64,000 bases of DNA from Dastarcus helophoroides. Lineage: Eukaryota > Arthropoda > Insecta > Coleoptera > Bothrideridae. The notes beneath the pieces were generated by a model. The model saw only the letters and a list, made by a program, of their open reading frames with translations. It did not search any database and had not been told where the DNA came from. Both the position numbers and the translations under genes were made by a program. Positions 36,251 to 47,164 of this stretch are shown piece after piece. The DNA lies in contig CM053325.1 of assembly GCA_028583605.1 (NCBI GenBank), forward strand, positions 38,615,435 through 38,679,434, in the 5' to 3' direction. The first letter of the stretch is position 1, and each line of letters opens with the position of its first letter.

Positions 36251-36996
36251 TCATAATTCTTTCATGTTTTCCTGAAGAGGATCTGATTTCCACATTTGCT
36301 GCTCAGTTTTATTAATTACATGTTTCACATAGTTGTTCCAATTCTGTTCTGTAATCTGTTCGAAACCTTCAGCTATTAAATTAACAACTTCGTCTTCTTT
36401 AAAATTAGCGTTATGTGTGGCTACATGCCTTTTTACCTGATTCCAAACCATTTCGATAAGGTTTAATTCGCAGTGGTATGGAGGTAACCGTAATATTGCA
36501 ACATTATGTTCTACTGCGATTTCTTGAATTCGATACTCATCCTATTGATCTTTGAAAGCTGATCCAGCTTGTAATAATTCCGACTTAAGATAATTATTTT
36601 CGAAAAAAACGTCCTTCTCTCCTAACCATTTCCTAATGTCATCCTTTTTCCACGATGTTCTTGGAAATTTTTCTTTACATGAATTATATGATGCGTTATC
36701 CATCACAACAACGTTTCCCTGCCCATTTTCCGGTAAATTTGGAATTAAAGATTCTTTAAACCACGTTTCAAAGTATTCCTCATTCCATTTCGTTGTGATA
36801 GTCCCCATCATTTTTTTTTTGCCAAAAAGACACGTTTTGCACCTTTTATAAATTTCTCTTTCTTTCTTAGTGGCATAGATGGTCCTCTCACAAACCCCAG
36901 TTCATTAAAGAAGCACGAGTAACAGCAGATGATATGTTTAAGTTTTTGTTGTTCATTAAAAAACAAACAACATTTAACACTGCCAACTTTGCTCAC
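36251..36996 (-). pseudogene. DDE_3/IS630-type transposase C-terminal part, decayed
   Basis: The minus strand gives EEYFETWFKESLIPNLPENG, then VVVMDNASYNSCKEKFPRTS (the catalytic DNA.SYH-type motif), and LRLPPYHCELNLIEMVWNQV (the PPY.CELNPIE block with the final acidic residue). These belong to the insect DDE endonuclease family related to IS630/Tc1. An in-frame TAG lies at 36542-36544, and a frameshift sits in an A10 run at about 36811-36820. The first catalytic Asp and the DNA-binding domain are missing or unrecognisable upstream. Confidence 0.78.
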
Positions 36997-37767
36997 CCAT
37001 TTAACATGTCACCTCGCTTAAACTTGCGAAATTCCATGAAAAGTGTCATTAGAATGGGATTTGTCTTAAAAAGTTAATTAACAAATCAAGCTATCCAAAT
37101 AAATAAGTCGATATTTTTAGGCGTCGTGAACGTAACTGCTCAACCTTGCCCTGTAGCGCCTGAAGTACACCTGGCAACGCTGTTCATCTAGCGATTCGTA
37201 AGAAATACATTGCCATATGCTGGCCGTACTTCAATTCTCAGTCTGAAACTCACTATACTCTGTAACTTGGAATACATTCAGTAAATCAAAGACAGTTTTT
37301 TTTGGAAAGATGCTCGGACATGTCGATTAATATTTTAGTTTGCGCTCTTTTTAATGTAGGAAAATTTTATACAGAATGTTCCAAATTTAAGATGTTACGC
37401 CATCGACAAATTTTTCAAATAGCAACCCTACTTGTTTTTGGACTATTCTTAAAGGGTATATCAAGTTACACATGCGTACCAAATTTCAATTTTTTATTCC
37501 CTGTCATTTAAAGGATATTTACAAATCTAGTAACTAATTCGAAAAATCAAGATATCTGATTCAAATCAATACAATTTTCATAAAGCTCAAAAATCACGTA
37601 TCTGAAGGTACTCGTTTGACATTTTTTGTCAAACTAGGTTGACGTCTGATTACAAACTTATAAAAAAAGTTAATTAAAACAAATAAGCAGAGTAGTACCG
37701 TATTGATCGAAGAGGCTATTAGTTTGTCGTTTAGTGAGAAATACCATTTATTAAAAAATCGACCAAA

Positions 37768-38755
37768 ATGCCGTACTAAACTGAAACCCACAAGATTGAA
37801 ATTTTAATAATGATTGGCTACAAAGATAAAACAAGAACATAAAATGAAGTTATTCGTTTATTCAGAGAGAAGTAACCTGATTTACCACCCATATCGAAAA
37901 GTACCGTAAGCAAGATTGGAAAACAGTTTTGGGAAAATGGGCATTTAAGAAAAACACGTAATCCCCGTCAGAATGCGCTCAATGAAGATGTCAAAATTAA
38001 TGTACTTCTCTTTGTCCAAGAAAATCCTCATGTCCCCACTAGTCAGATAGGTAGGGAACTCGAAATTAGTGAGTCTTCAGCTGCAAGTATTCTGAAAATG
38101 CAAAAATTTCATCCTTACAAAATGACTATCCTCAATAAACTCTTGGAAGATGATCCGGATAGAAAATATCCTGTTTTCAAGATAAATCAACGTTTATGTT
38201 AAATGGTGAGCTAAATCGTCAAGTTGTCATTACTAGGCAGACAACAACCCACACTGGATGAGGGAAGCCCACACTGAACATTCAGAGAAAGTCAATGTTT
38301 AGGCAGGATGGTTGGTGATCGAGTTATAGGACCAGGGGCAGGATATTTACAATTCTTGCAGGAAGAGCTAATTCCTCATTTAGCTATTTTGTTTCCTGAT
38401 ACGGTCAACGCCGATGTCCCGAATAGAAACATCTGGTTTCAACAAGACGGTGCCCCTCTTCATTTTGCAAAACCTGTCCGTGAGTATCTGGATGATGTAT
38501 TTCCAGGCAGATGGATTGGTAGAAGAGGACCTTCTTAATGGCCATCCAGGTCTCCGGACTTAACACATATGGACTATTTTTTTGAAGAGCAAACCTGTAA
38601 ATTTTGAGGAGTTGATAGGACGAATAAGACAGGAGTGTAGACTAATTTCTCCCGATGTAATTAGAAATGTTCAAAACGAGTTTCAGTTCCGTTTAGGGTA
38701 TTGTCAGTTAGTAAATGGACAACATTTTGAACATTTATTAAAGAAAGATTATTGA
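37768..38755 (+). pseudogene. Degenerate mariner-like transposase
   Basis: The first ATG (37768) opens MPY, then a stop; further on HKIEILIMIGYKDK and LPPISKSTVSKIGKQFWENG resemble the N-terminal helix-turn-helix of DUF4817-type transposases. The catalytic part at 38308-38600 reads WFQQDGAPLHFAKPVREYLD (second Asp) and PSRSPDLTHMDYFF (third Asp block), homologous to the gene at 1-885. Many stops and frameshifts and a missing first-Asp region leave it non-functional. Confidence 0.78.
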
Positions 38756-38780
38756 TTTTGGTGGAACGGACTGGGCCTTG

Positions 38781-38925
38781 GTTATCTATAAAAATTGAAA
38801 TACAGAACTTGTCCCTTGAAACTAAGAATGACCAAAAAACACAACAAAGGAGCAACCTTTGTTGTGTTTTTTGGTCTTTCTTGGTTTCAGGGGACAAGTT
38901 CCGTATTTCAATTTTTTTAAAGATT
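38781..38925. mobile_element. Foldback MITE inside the mariner-like element
   Basis: Almost perfect hairpin with arms of about 57 bases separated by only a few bases. Arm sequence AACTTGTCCCTTGAAACTAA is the outer arm of the foldback MITEs in E, and GTGGAACGGACTGGGCCTTG beside it is the complement of their flank. The inner GCTCTAACGC arms of the E copies are absent. Confidence 0.8.
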
Positions 38926-39372
38926 ATTGAGTTGAATCAGATTCCTTGATTCCACAAATTATTTAATATTTGTCAAATATCTTTTAAATCACAAAAGATA
39001 AAAAATTGAAATTTAGTATGCATGTGTAACTTGATATATCCTTTAAGAACAGTCAAGCAAATAGAGTTGCTAAAATAAATTATTATGACGTCATATCTTA
39101 AAATTGGGACATCCTTTATAAAAGTTTCCTATATCAAAAAGAGCCCAAATTAAATTATTAATCAACGTATCCGCGCATATTTCCGAAAAAAAAACTGTCT
39201 TTGATTTACTGAATTCATTCCAAGTTACAAACTGGCGCTGTATACAGATAAGGAAACATTTTCATTGTCCATGTAAAACGCTAAAAATGGTCCCTTCCAT
39301 AGTTTTCTACGGCCCATGAACGTATTCCCCTACTTTGAGCTGCATGCTCGTATATGAATTTATGCACTCAAA

Positions 39373-39960
39373 TTAATATACTTTTTTTCTTTTCCTTCTT
39401 TCTTTGCTCATATGTATCACGTGCTTTTTATCGATCCAGGAATTATGAGCGTTCGAAAATCCCAGCCATTTCACAAAAACTTTATCGCCTTGACGTTTCA
39501 AAATTTTTTCAACAAGATAAATGTCTTTATATTTCACTTTTAACAATTTATATTCGTAAAAACCTCGCAAAATCGGTTGGCCGTTATAATCTTTCAACAA
39601 GTATGTAACCGGATTGGTATTTTCCACTTTTCTAATTTTAAAAATTTCAGTTTTCCAGTTGGGAAAATATTTCTCGTCAAAAGAATGTTTGTATTTACTG
39701 ATGCTAACGTAATCTCCAAATCTAAATTTACCATAAACAAAAACTTTTCGCTCTCCATAGACCGTTTTCAATAATATTTTTTCATTATGTCCATTAACAT
39801 CAACCGGTCTTATTTTTATTGTTCTGTAAACTTTGTTATTATACTTGTCAACAAGGTCCTGGATGCAATGAATCTAACGGTATATTTCCACGCAGACTAA
39901 ATTCCTTTCACATCCAATTTTTTAGAGTTCGATTAAATCGCTCCACTACAGGATATACTT
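39373..39960 (-). pseudogene. Polinton integrase, C-terminal half with chromodomain-like tail
   Basis: The intact frame 39771-39373 reads FRFGDYVSISKYKHSFDEKY, then EIFKIRKVENTNPVTYLLKD (SH3-like), then VKYKDIYLVEKILKRQGDKV...VKWLGFSNAHNSWID, the chromodomain-like end of Polinton/Maverick integrases. Upstream, in shifted frames, VVERFNRTLKN carries the catalytic Glu of the DDE triad. The N-terminal half lies at 40966-41360 beyond a Penelope-like insertion. Broken by the insertion and by frameshifts before 39771. Confidence 0.85.
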
Positions 39961-39974
39961 CTTCCGGAATTGGA

Positions 39975-40965
39975 CCGTGTCAAAGAACTACTAAAAGTGT
40001 TCGACGTTTCGCCCACTATCGTAGGGGGCTTCTTTAGTAACAAAGAAAAGACAAATAAATAAAAAGAGGAATATGAGGGAATATGCAAAATGAAAGAATG
40101 AAAAGGCCAATTTCAAAACATCAGAGCACGGTAACTCAGTATGTCCACCATACCAGAGACGAAACTCTTCTGAATTGAAAATTGGTACAAAGGATAAGAA
40201 AGTTTTGACAGAAGAGCACGGTAACTCAGTATGTCCACCATATCACAGGTGAAACTCTTCTGACAGGAAAGAGGGAAAGGAAAACTTTATATACCATTCG
40301 TCTGCGCGATCACTTCCGAAGATTTCCGATGGTTGGTTTCCAAATGGAAGAAAGCATGTAACCGTCGTCTCTGTTGATGTTTTTGGGAAATTTTTGGATT
40401 TCAATGGCCTCGCGTATCTTCCTATTGAATTAGAAAATCTGAAACACAAGAAGAAATTCGAATCCCTAAGTCCCAAGGTCAAAACTTATAGTTTAGTCTC
40501 AAAAACAGTAGTCAATTTGTCTTTCCGCCCACTATCGGATAACGAACATACCATCTTTTCTAAAGGACCGAATTTTGCTGTCGCCCCAAGAAAAATTCCA
40601 ACTGAGGAAATAATCAGTGCAGTAAAGTATTCCATCAGAACTCTCCCCAAAGAGGCTGCAGATCCTATTTGTTTTCAAACTACAAAAATACTAAAACATG
40701 CCAAACCACCAAAGTCCAACATTTCTAGAGAAGAAAGATGTGCCCTTAAAACCCTAAAAACAGATTCTTCAATTCTTCTTTCGGCTGACAAAGGTAACGC
40801 AACTGTCATCTTGGATAATTCCGAGTATGTATCCAAAATTAACGCCCTGTTGAATGACGGATCCTATATTCCTCTTCCTCGGGACCCAACAAGCAAAATT
40901 GAACGTGAACTAAAGTCCAAACTAAAATCCTCAAATTTGTCCGCAGACACACTCAGACATCTATT
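39975..40965 (+). mobile_element. Penelope-like element fragment inserted in the Polinton integrase
   Basis: The plus-strand frame 40394-40969 (191 codons) contains VVNLSFRPLSDNEHTIFSKG, KILKHAKPPKSNISREERCA, then SILLSADKGNATVILDNSEY and DPTSKIERELKSKL. This ordered set is the N-terminal part of Penelope-like reverse transcriptases (ADKGN being the early RT motif). It ends at LRHLF where integrase sequence resumes, so the catalytic YxDD part is gone. The leader carries TTCGACGTTTCGCCCACTAT, of a type often found in these elements, and a tandem 91-bp repeat. The edges are approximate. Confidence 0.75.
40123..40270 (+). repeat. Tandem ~91-bp repeat in the Penelope-like leader
   Basis: GAGCACGGTAACTCAGTATG occurs at about 40123 and again at about 40214, each followed by TCCACCATA.CA(C/G)AG...GAAACTCTTCTGA. 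The second unit is partial. Penelope-like elements commonly have such repeated leaders. Confidence 0.7.
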
Positions 40966-41360
40966 CTAAAATTCCTTTCTATTGTCGGTTTGCAAATTAT
41001 TTGGTGGTGATGTTGTAGTTTGTAAAATTTTCTCCATTGCCTTTCTTACATCACTGGCAGATTTAGTTTTTGTGGGAACGGCCCATGCTCGCTTCCCAAA
41101 AAGTGCCAATAACAGTCAGTAAAAAACTAAAGTTTTTGTTTTGTTTCTTATATGCACCCATTTCGACTAAATCGGCCATCCACAAATCATTTATTCCTTT
41201 TATAACTACCGATCGCAGAAAGAAATTTCTACGAGCTGGTTTATGCAATTTGTTGGTGCATCTTTGTTTTCTCATTTTCAATGTTGTTACTTGTTTGCCG
41301 TTAGCGTAAAAATTGATCTCTGATTTTACTGGAGTGTCTAGGGGTTTTGACTTCGGATTA
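40966..41360 (-). pseudogene. Polinton integrase, N-terminal half (catalytic core)
   Basis: The minus frame reads KLHKPARRNFFLRSVVIKGI, then NDLWMADLVEM (first catalytic Asp), NFSFLLTVIGTFWEASMG, then in a shifted frame NKSASDVRKAMEKILQTTTS and LQTDNRKEF (second Asp; the family norm is DNGKEF). Together with 39373-39960 it accounts for a whole Polinton DDE integrase, split by the Penelope-like insertion at about 40965. A frameshift lies near 41065 and a stop follows KEF. Confidence 0.85.
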
Positions 41361-42760
41361 CAGGTACAGTGAGTGAAATTAAATAAAAATATATGCAATG
41401 TTTAGCTAATAATATATGTAAAAAATTTACCTATTAAAAAACTGTGAATTTTATTACAAATAATAGTAATAATAATTAACCAAAAATAAAGGGCTCATAC
41501 TTAAGAGCATAATCCCCGAGCGATTTTAAGAGAAAAATTTAATATCAACATAGGTTCGGAACTGCTTTATTTTTAAGTTAGAGTGTTTTGAAAATTAAAA
41601 AGAAATAAGTTTTTCCTTAAATACTTTCAAACCACTCAAAACATTTTTTTCAATTTTGGCAGATGCTAACTAGGCATAAACACGATTTTTTTTACACGAA
41701 AAATATTTGATTTTCTTCCATCAGTAACTTCCATGCTGATATGTCTTTGAGTATTCCTAACGAAATAATGGTACGTCACTGCTTCTTTACAAATTAAGTA
41801 TTAATTTCATAAACTACCTTTATTTCTTGGTAAAAATGCTCCCTTGAGTTTTCTCCTATGTTTACATATTTTGTATTCTGGGTTTATTAATTATTAAAAA
41901 ATAGTTATAAAATCACGCCACTGTTTTTTTTATCTAAAATAAATGTAGTTTTCAGTAAGACCGTTTATCTTTAGTAAAAATTCTCTCTTAACTTATTTCA
42001 CCCAACTAAGGTTTTAAAGTAAAAAAAATAAAATGCATTTCTTTGCATTTAGATGGGCGTTTTATACTCTTTTCTATAAATTTAATGTCTTATTTTAAGG
42101 CAACTTTGTTGTTTCTTTATGAAAAATTATCTTATGTAAATTAGATTTATATGTTTTTGGGAAATAACTATTTTTAATAATTAATAAACCCATAATACAT
42201 AATAAATAAACATAATTTTTAATGATAAATACTTGTTTTATCTGAAAACAGTTCATCAGAGGAAAAAAATTCAAGGCAGCATTTTTACCAAGAAATGAAA
42301 GCAGTTTATGAAATTGGTACTAAATTTATAAAAAAGGAGTGACATACCATTTTTTTCGCTAATAATACTCAAAGACATATTAGCATGGATGCCAATGATG
42401 GAAGAAAAGCAAATATTTTTTCCGCAAAAAAATCGTGTTTATGCCTGGTATCTACTAATATTTAAAAAAAGTATATTGAGTGGTTTCATAGTATTTAAGG
42501 AAAAACTAATTTTTTCTTAATTTCAAGACCCTGTAATATAAAAATAAAGCTGTTTCGGACCTATGTTGATAAAAACTTTTTTCTTAAAATCACTCGGGGA
42601 TTATGTTCCGTAAGTATAAGCACTTTATTTTGAAATACCCGGTTCATTATTATTATTTTTAATGAAGATCACAATATTTAAATAGGTAAACTTTTTTACA
42701 TATATTGTTAGCTAAACATCCCATATATTTTTATTTCATTTCACTCACTGTAACTGTAAT
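41357..42760. mobile_element. 1.4-kb foldback/TIR element
   Basis: The ends ATTACAGGTACAGTGAGTGA (left) and ATTACAGTTACAGTGAGTGA (right, reversed) match at 19 of 20. The arms run about 450-490 bp each: further paired blocks include GTTTAGCTAA, TTTACCTATT, TACTTAAG/CTTACGGAAC..., TAATCCCCGAG(C/T)GATTTTAAGA and CTTTGAGTATT. No coding potential. It separates two Polinton gene parts. Removing it would bring AAAATCCAAAAACCTGCA next to CCGAAGTCAAAACCCCTAGA in one open frame. Confidence 0.8.
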
Positions 42761-42930
42761 TGCAGGTTTTTGGATTTTTAATGCTCCAGGCACTCCACTA
42801 TCGGATTTTTCACCGTATAAATATTTGGTAGCAGCAGAAAGATGTGATGGCTGCGGCATGCTTGCTAAATCGTTGTTATTAGACCCCTTGGATTCTTTAA
42901 TAAAGTTGAAAAGAATGTTTTCAATATCTA
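42761..42930 (-). pseudogene. Polinton structural-type ORF, fragment
   Basis: A minus frame (part of an open stretch from 43108) reads IENILFNFIKESKGSNNNDL and PSHLSAATKYLYGEKSDSGV. It lies between two insertions in the Polinton relic and is probably the continuation of the ORF at 46753-47069, although joining the two across the TIR element needs a one-base frame change. No function can be assigned. Confidence 0.45.
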
Positions 42931-44036
42931 TACAGGGTCCGCCATTAGTGCGTGGACGGATGATAGCTCCTAAGCCTGAGAAGATATCAAAATGAAATTT
43001 TGTCCAGTGGTGTACATCTATAGGTGCACATTTTAAAGTTATTTTCATGTTATTGTACCAATCATATACAGACTGTTGATATAAACTTACTTTTTTTAAA
43101 TAGAACACCCTGTATTTTTTTAACTATTTTGGGTAGCCCTATAAAAATGCAGCAAAATAATATAGAGTTCACGGGAGTTTTGATGGGTGCTTTTCCTAAT
43201 AGACTATCATAAATCGAGAAATAGGACACCGATGCAGCCATTTGTAAACACTCAGTATGATGTATTATTAAGCAATTTGCGACATAAACAATCATTGATT
43301 GTCTTTTAGTTTCGATAAACCATTAAAATGTTGTTTTACACTCTTTAGTTAAACAGAGTGATGGAGGTATGCAAATCTAAGAATTACTAAAAAGTTTTAA
43401 ATAGAATGGCTTCTTTTTAATACCTAATATGAAAAGAAGATAAAATTATCTTTTTAATGATACTATTTATTTAAAGTTTCCATTGATAGGTTTTATGCAA
43501 ATTAACTTTCAAATAAATTTATTTTCATTTTTAAGTTTTTGGTAAACACAACTAGGATTGATTGTAATTATTACTAATTAAATAAATAGTTGGTATTATT
43601 TACTTTTAAACAAATTGTTAGCATTCGTAATTAATAATCGAAACTTAGCAGATATTTAACTGGGTGCACGAAAAATTGACAATTAAAAATATGTATTTTA
43701 TAGGATCTTTTATATATAAACTTTCAGAAGTATGAAGAGAAATTAAAATGAATTTTTTTTCAGTAACGTACATCGATAGAGGGCACATTTTAAAGCTATT
43801 TTCATTTTATTGCACTGATGATATACAGAGTGTTGACATAACCTTGTTTTTTTTTAATAGAACATCCTGTATATTTTTGCATATTTAAATAGCTTCATAA
43901 AAATGCAGCAAAATAATATCGGGTTTATGTTTGTTTTGATAGGTTATTTTCCTAGTAGAGGCTCCTAAATCCCAAAACAGGACTCCGATGCAGCCGATGC
44001 AGCAGTTTGTAAACACTCTGTATGATGAAGCATTAA

Positions 44037-46055
44037 CACTAAACCTACCGACAGTTCTTGTATACCTATTCCTACCGCGTTGGGTCAAATTGACCGGTAA
44101 TTAAAAAAGTTGTTAGTTTTGTCATTTAACGCAGCTAATGGTTGATTTATTGCTGAATGTATATAAAATAAACAATTTTTATGAAATTTCATTCAAATTT
44201 ATTTTTATATAATGTCAGTTATAAACTTAAAAAAAACCTAGATGCTTACCAAACTAAATATTACATATATCTAAATTTATTTATGGCGAAAACAAATAAA
44301 ATTAAACTTCAGTACATTGTTTACAAATTATTTTAGTTTGAAATGTGCATTTGCCGCACACATATTTCTTGCACTTCGAACAGATTTTGGTAGTTTTATA
44401 ACCTGTACAACATTTTATTTGACAAGTTTTTCGTACTAGCGGATCTAAAGCAGTGGATGATGTTAATAAAAGCTTTTCTTCCCGTGATTTACTATATGCA
44501 GAGCCAAGTTCTGAAGCTAACTGGAATAAAAATTCCTGCCTCGAAATATTTGATCTATAGAATTTGCTTGAAAATTTAGTCATTTTATCTTTTTTTTCTT
44601 TGGCTAACTTTGGCAAATCTCTTTTATTTCCACGGATTGTTTCTACAATTGTGGTCTTTTTGGCAAGTAGCTTTTTGGCTAATGATACACTCGTAAAAAA
44701 GTTATCTGTTGTAACGTTCCTTCCGCATCCTGTGAACGGTTCCATCAGCTTTAGAACAACGAACTCCCCAAGTGGAATTGAACAGTCTCTTCTTTCATCC
44801 TTTCCCAAATAGGGACACCCATTTATTATATATTTACTATTGACGTCACACGCCAACCAGAATTTTATTCCAAATTTGTCTGGTTTGTTGGGCATATATT
44901 GCGTAAATCTACATCTGGTCTTCGTCGGAAACAACTGTTCATCAATAGTAATGTATGCATCAGGTTTATAACAATTTTGTGAATTTACAATAAATCGGTC
45001 CGGTATTGTCGATATCATAACAGATTTATTGGTTTGTAAATTCTGACTTCTTTCGCTCTTCCTATCAAATCGTATAAACTTCATAATTTCGGTAAAATCG
45101 TTTCTGCTCATTGTTTTTGAAAAAAAGGCCGGTCCCCAATTTCTATTCCACAAATATGAGACATCTAAATTTTTTGCTTCATATGCGCCGCGGGCATATA
45201 GTAAAGCAATAAATGCATCAAGTTTTGCAGGACTTAACTCCCACTTAGTTCCTAACATCCTAAATGCTTCTTCTTCTGTACATTTTATAATGTGATCCAT
45301 TATGAGGCGATCAATAATAAGAGAAAATGCCGTCTTTACTTGTCCTTTTATTATATGACTTTCAGCATATCCTGTTGGGCCTGACGTATCCCTAAATATA
45401 TTATGCACTTGTGCCCTGCCAGGTTTGGTATTTCCGACTATTTCTTCCCAAACTGTCCCATCAACCGCAGTTTCGATGCGTTGATAATCTGTATCTGTCT
45501 CACTTTCGGATGTCAATAAAACTCTCTTTCTTTTCTGCCCTGGACGCTTATTTATAATATTCTCCTATTCATTATCGCTCTCTGACTCTAATTCACTTGT
45601 TGTAAGTAGCTCTTTATCTGTTTTCATGTTTTTCGCAATTCCAGAAATTTCCTGTTCATCACATACTGAACACTCTTCTTCTAAGTCCGTTATTTTTTCC
45701 AAGTACCTTGAAATTTTGAAACGCCTTGACATTTTAGGGCAAATATCCACCACACAATATTACCATTACACTATTTAATCAAAACCCACTCCGGGATAAC
45801 CGTTAATTCGTACAAATTATCTAAATTTATACAATTATATCTACCGGTCAAATTGACCGACCGCGGTAGGTAGGGCAAACAATAAATTTTTCTTGGAAAA
45901 TAAAAAAAAAATTAGAAATCAAAACTGTAAAATACATTAATAGTGTATTTTAAGAAAAGTCATATAGTCTGAAAGCATTATTATAACGATTAATAATAAT
46001 AAATTTTACAAAAGTTTGAAAAAGGTCAATTTGACCGCTGTTGGTAGGTTTAGTG
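44037..46055 (-). mobile_element. piggyBac element 1 with TTAA duplications
   Basis: Exactly flanked by TTAA (44033-44036 and 46056-46059). The terminal repeats CACTAAACCTACC match 13 of 13 and extend to 17 of 18. GGTCAAWTTGACCG palindromes lie inside each end (near 44084, 45846 and 46024). The host sequence ...GATGAAGCATTAACCAATTTGCG is recovered by excision and matches the paralogous module at about 43257 (GATGTATTATTAAGCAATTT). Length 2,019 bp. Confidence 0.93.
44302..45753 (-). pseudogene. piggyBac transposase with internal deletion
   Basis: One frame runs from 45753 (or ATG at 45732, MSRRFKISRYL) to 44302, broken only by an in-frame TAG at 45565-45567 in the acidic N-terminal region (SELESESDNE). 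Domains in order: acidic N-terminus; dimerisation and DDE core with YITIDEQLFPTK (first Asp) and VTTDNFFTS (second Asp); then, at about 44557, the sequence jumps from FSSKFYRS to NISRQEFLFQLASELG. About 100-130 residues expected there, including the third catalytic Asp (GGVD-type motif), are missing. A C-terminal Cys-rich zinc finger (CQIKCCTGYKTTKICSKCKK...CGKC) is intact. The copy cannot catalyse transposition but may still bind DNA. Confidence 0.92.
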
Positions 46056-46752
46056 TTAACCAATTTGCGACATAAGCAATCATTGATAGTTTTAAGTTTT
46101 CATAAACCATAAGAATGTTGTCGTATATTCTTTAGTTATGCAGAGTGATCCAGGTTTGCAAATCTAATCATTACCAAAAAATTTTAAATGAAAAGTTCAT
46201 TTGTATGAAAACTATCAAATGCAACCCCACATTATGTAGTACTGTTGGAAAGCTAATTTTATTTTCTTTTCATATTAGGTAATAAAAATGGAGCATTTCA
46301 TTTAAAACTTTTTAGTAATTTTTGGATTTGCAAACCTCGCTCATAAGACAACATGTTTATGGTTTACGAAAACTAAAAGACTATCTATGATTGTTTTTGT
46401 TGCAAATTGGGCAATACTACATCATACTGAGTGTTTACAAATGACTGCATCAGAGTCCTGTCTCCGGATTTATGATCCTTTATTAGGAAAACAACCTATG
46501 AAAACCCCCATAAAGCCTTCATTATTTTGCTGAATTTTTATGGGGCTGTCCAAATATCTAAAAATATACAGGGTTTTCTATTTAAAAAAAAGTAAGTTTA
46601 TATCAACACTCTGTATGTGATGAGTACAATTAAATGAAAATAATTTTAAAATGTGCTCCCTATAGATGTACGCCACTGAGCAAAATTTCATTTTGATGTC
46701 TTTTCAGGTTTAGGAGCTATTCTCCGTCCACGCACTAATGGCGGACCCTGTA

Positions 46753-47069
46753 TACTTGGATTGTAACAGTTTTCTTTTTGCCTTTAGCGAAACGAGAAAT
46801 GTATTTAATTTAACAAATTTTTGTCGAAATTCATTGTTATTAAGTGTCAACTCCTTAAATTTATCGTCAACGTATTGTTTTGTGGTTGCGGTAGACTCTT
46901 CTAAAGGCAAATTTAAATTTAAAATTCGTTTCTGCTGAAAGTCAAAGTGACCATCAGTGGTAATGCTGTGGTCTAAATTCATGGAGGGTGGTGGCGGTGC
47001 TGGTTGTGGCCAACCGTTCTTATGATACTCCCGAACCAAGGAATATCTACCAAATTTGTCGACCGACAT
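46753..47069 (-). pseudogene. Polinton conserved ORF (DGHFDFQQKRI protein), truncated
   Basis: From ATG at 47069: MSVDKFGRYSLVREYHKNG, a Pro-rich run, TTDGHFDFQQKRILNLNLPL, TATTKQYVDDKF and a predicted coiled-coil. Insect Polintons carry a conserved protein of this layout (DGH.DF..KRI..V..P....DA..K.YVD), thought to be virion-related; that role is from general knowledge. The frame ends at the TA-flanked element inserted at 46750. Confidence 0.65.
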
Positions 47070-47164
47070 ACTGGTAATGCAAAAACAAATATGAAACACA
47101 ACTATTTATGGCATAAAGACATTGCTCAACTTTATATTTACCCCCTCCCTTTCATCTCATCATT

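Larger units (their letters stand above)
37261..39229 (+). mobile_element. Mariner-like element with ~250-bp terminal inverted repeats
   Basis: Left terminus TGTAACTTGGAATACATTCA (37261) and the reversed right terminus TGTAACTTGGAATGAATTCA match almost perfectly. The two arms stay alignable for about 250 bp through the CAAAGACAG block, the GCGCTCTTT / GGGCTCTTT block and TTGATATACCC / TTGATATATCC. Inside lies the degraded transposase below and a foldback MITE. No clear target duplication was seen. Confidence 0.8.
42933..46750. mobile_element. TIR element with TA target duplication, carrying a piggyBac
   Basis: The ends CAGGGTCCGCCATTAGTGCG (left) and the same sequence reversed on the right are identical for at least 20 bp, each bounded by TA (42931-42932 and 46751-46752). 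The arms are about 500 bp. A third, directly repeated copy of the arm module lies at about 43750-44032 and continues at 46060-46190. There is no transposase other than that of the inserted piggyBac, so it is a non-autonomous Tc1/mariner-type element of about 1.8 kb before the piggyBac entered. Confidence 0.85.

Noticed and set aside
40123..40270. Hammerhead ribozyme in the Penelope-like leader
   Set aside because: GACGAAAC and GAAACTC fragments are suggestive, but the CUGANGA core could not be found at the right distance on either strand.
42705..43295. Opposing frames at 42705 (+), 42731 (-) and 43062 (-) as separate genes
   Set aside because: They combine foldback-end, Polinton and TIR-element sequence; only the middle piece of the minus frame looks like former Polinton coding sequence.
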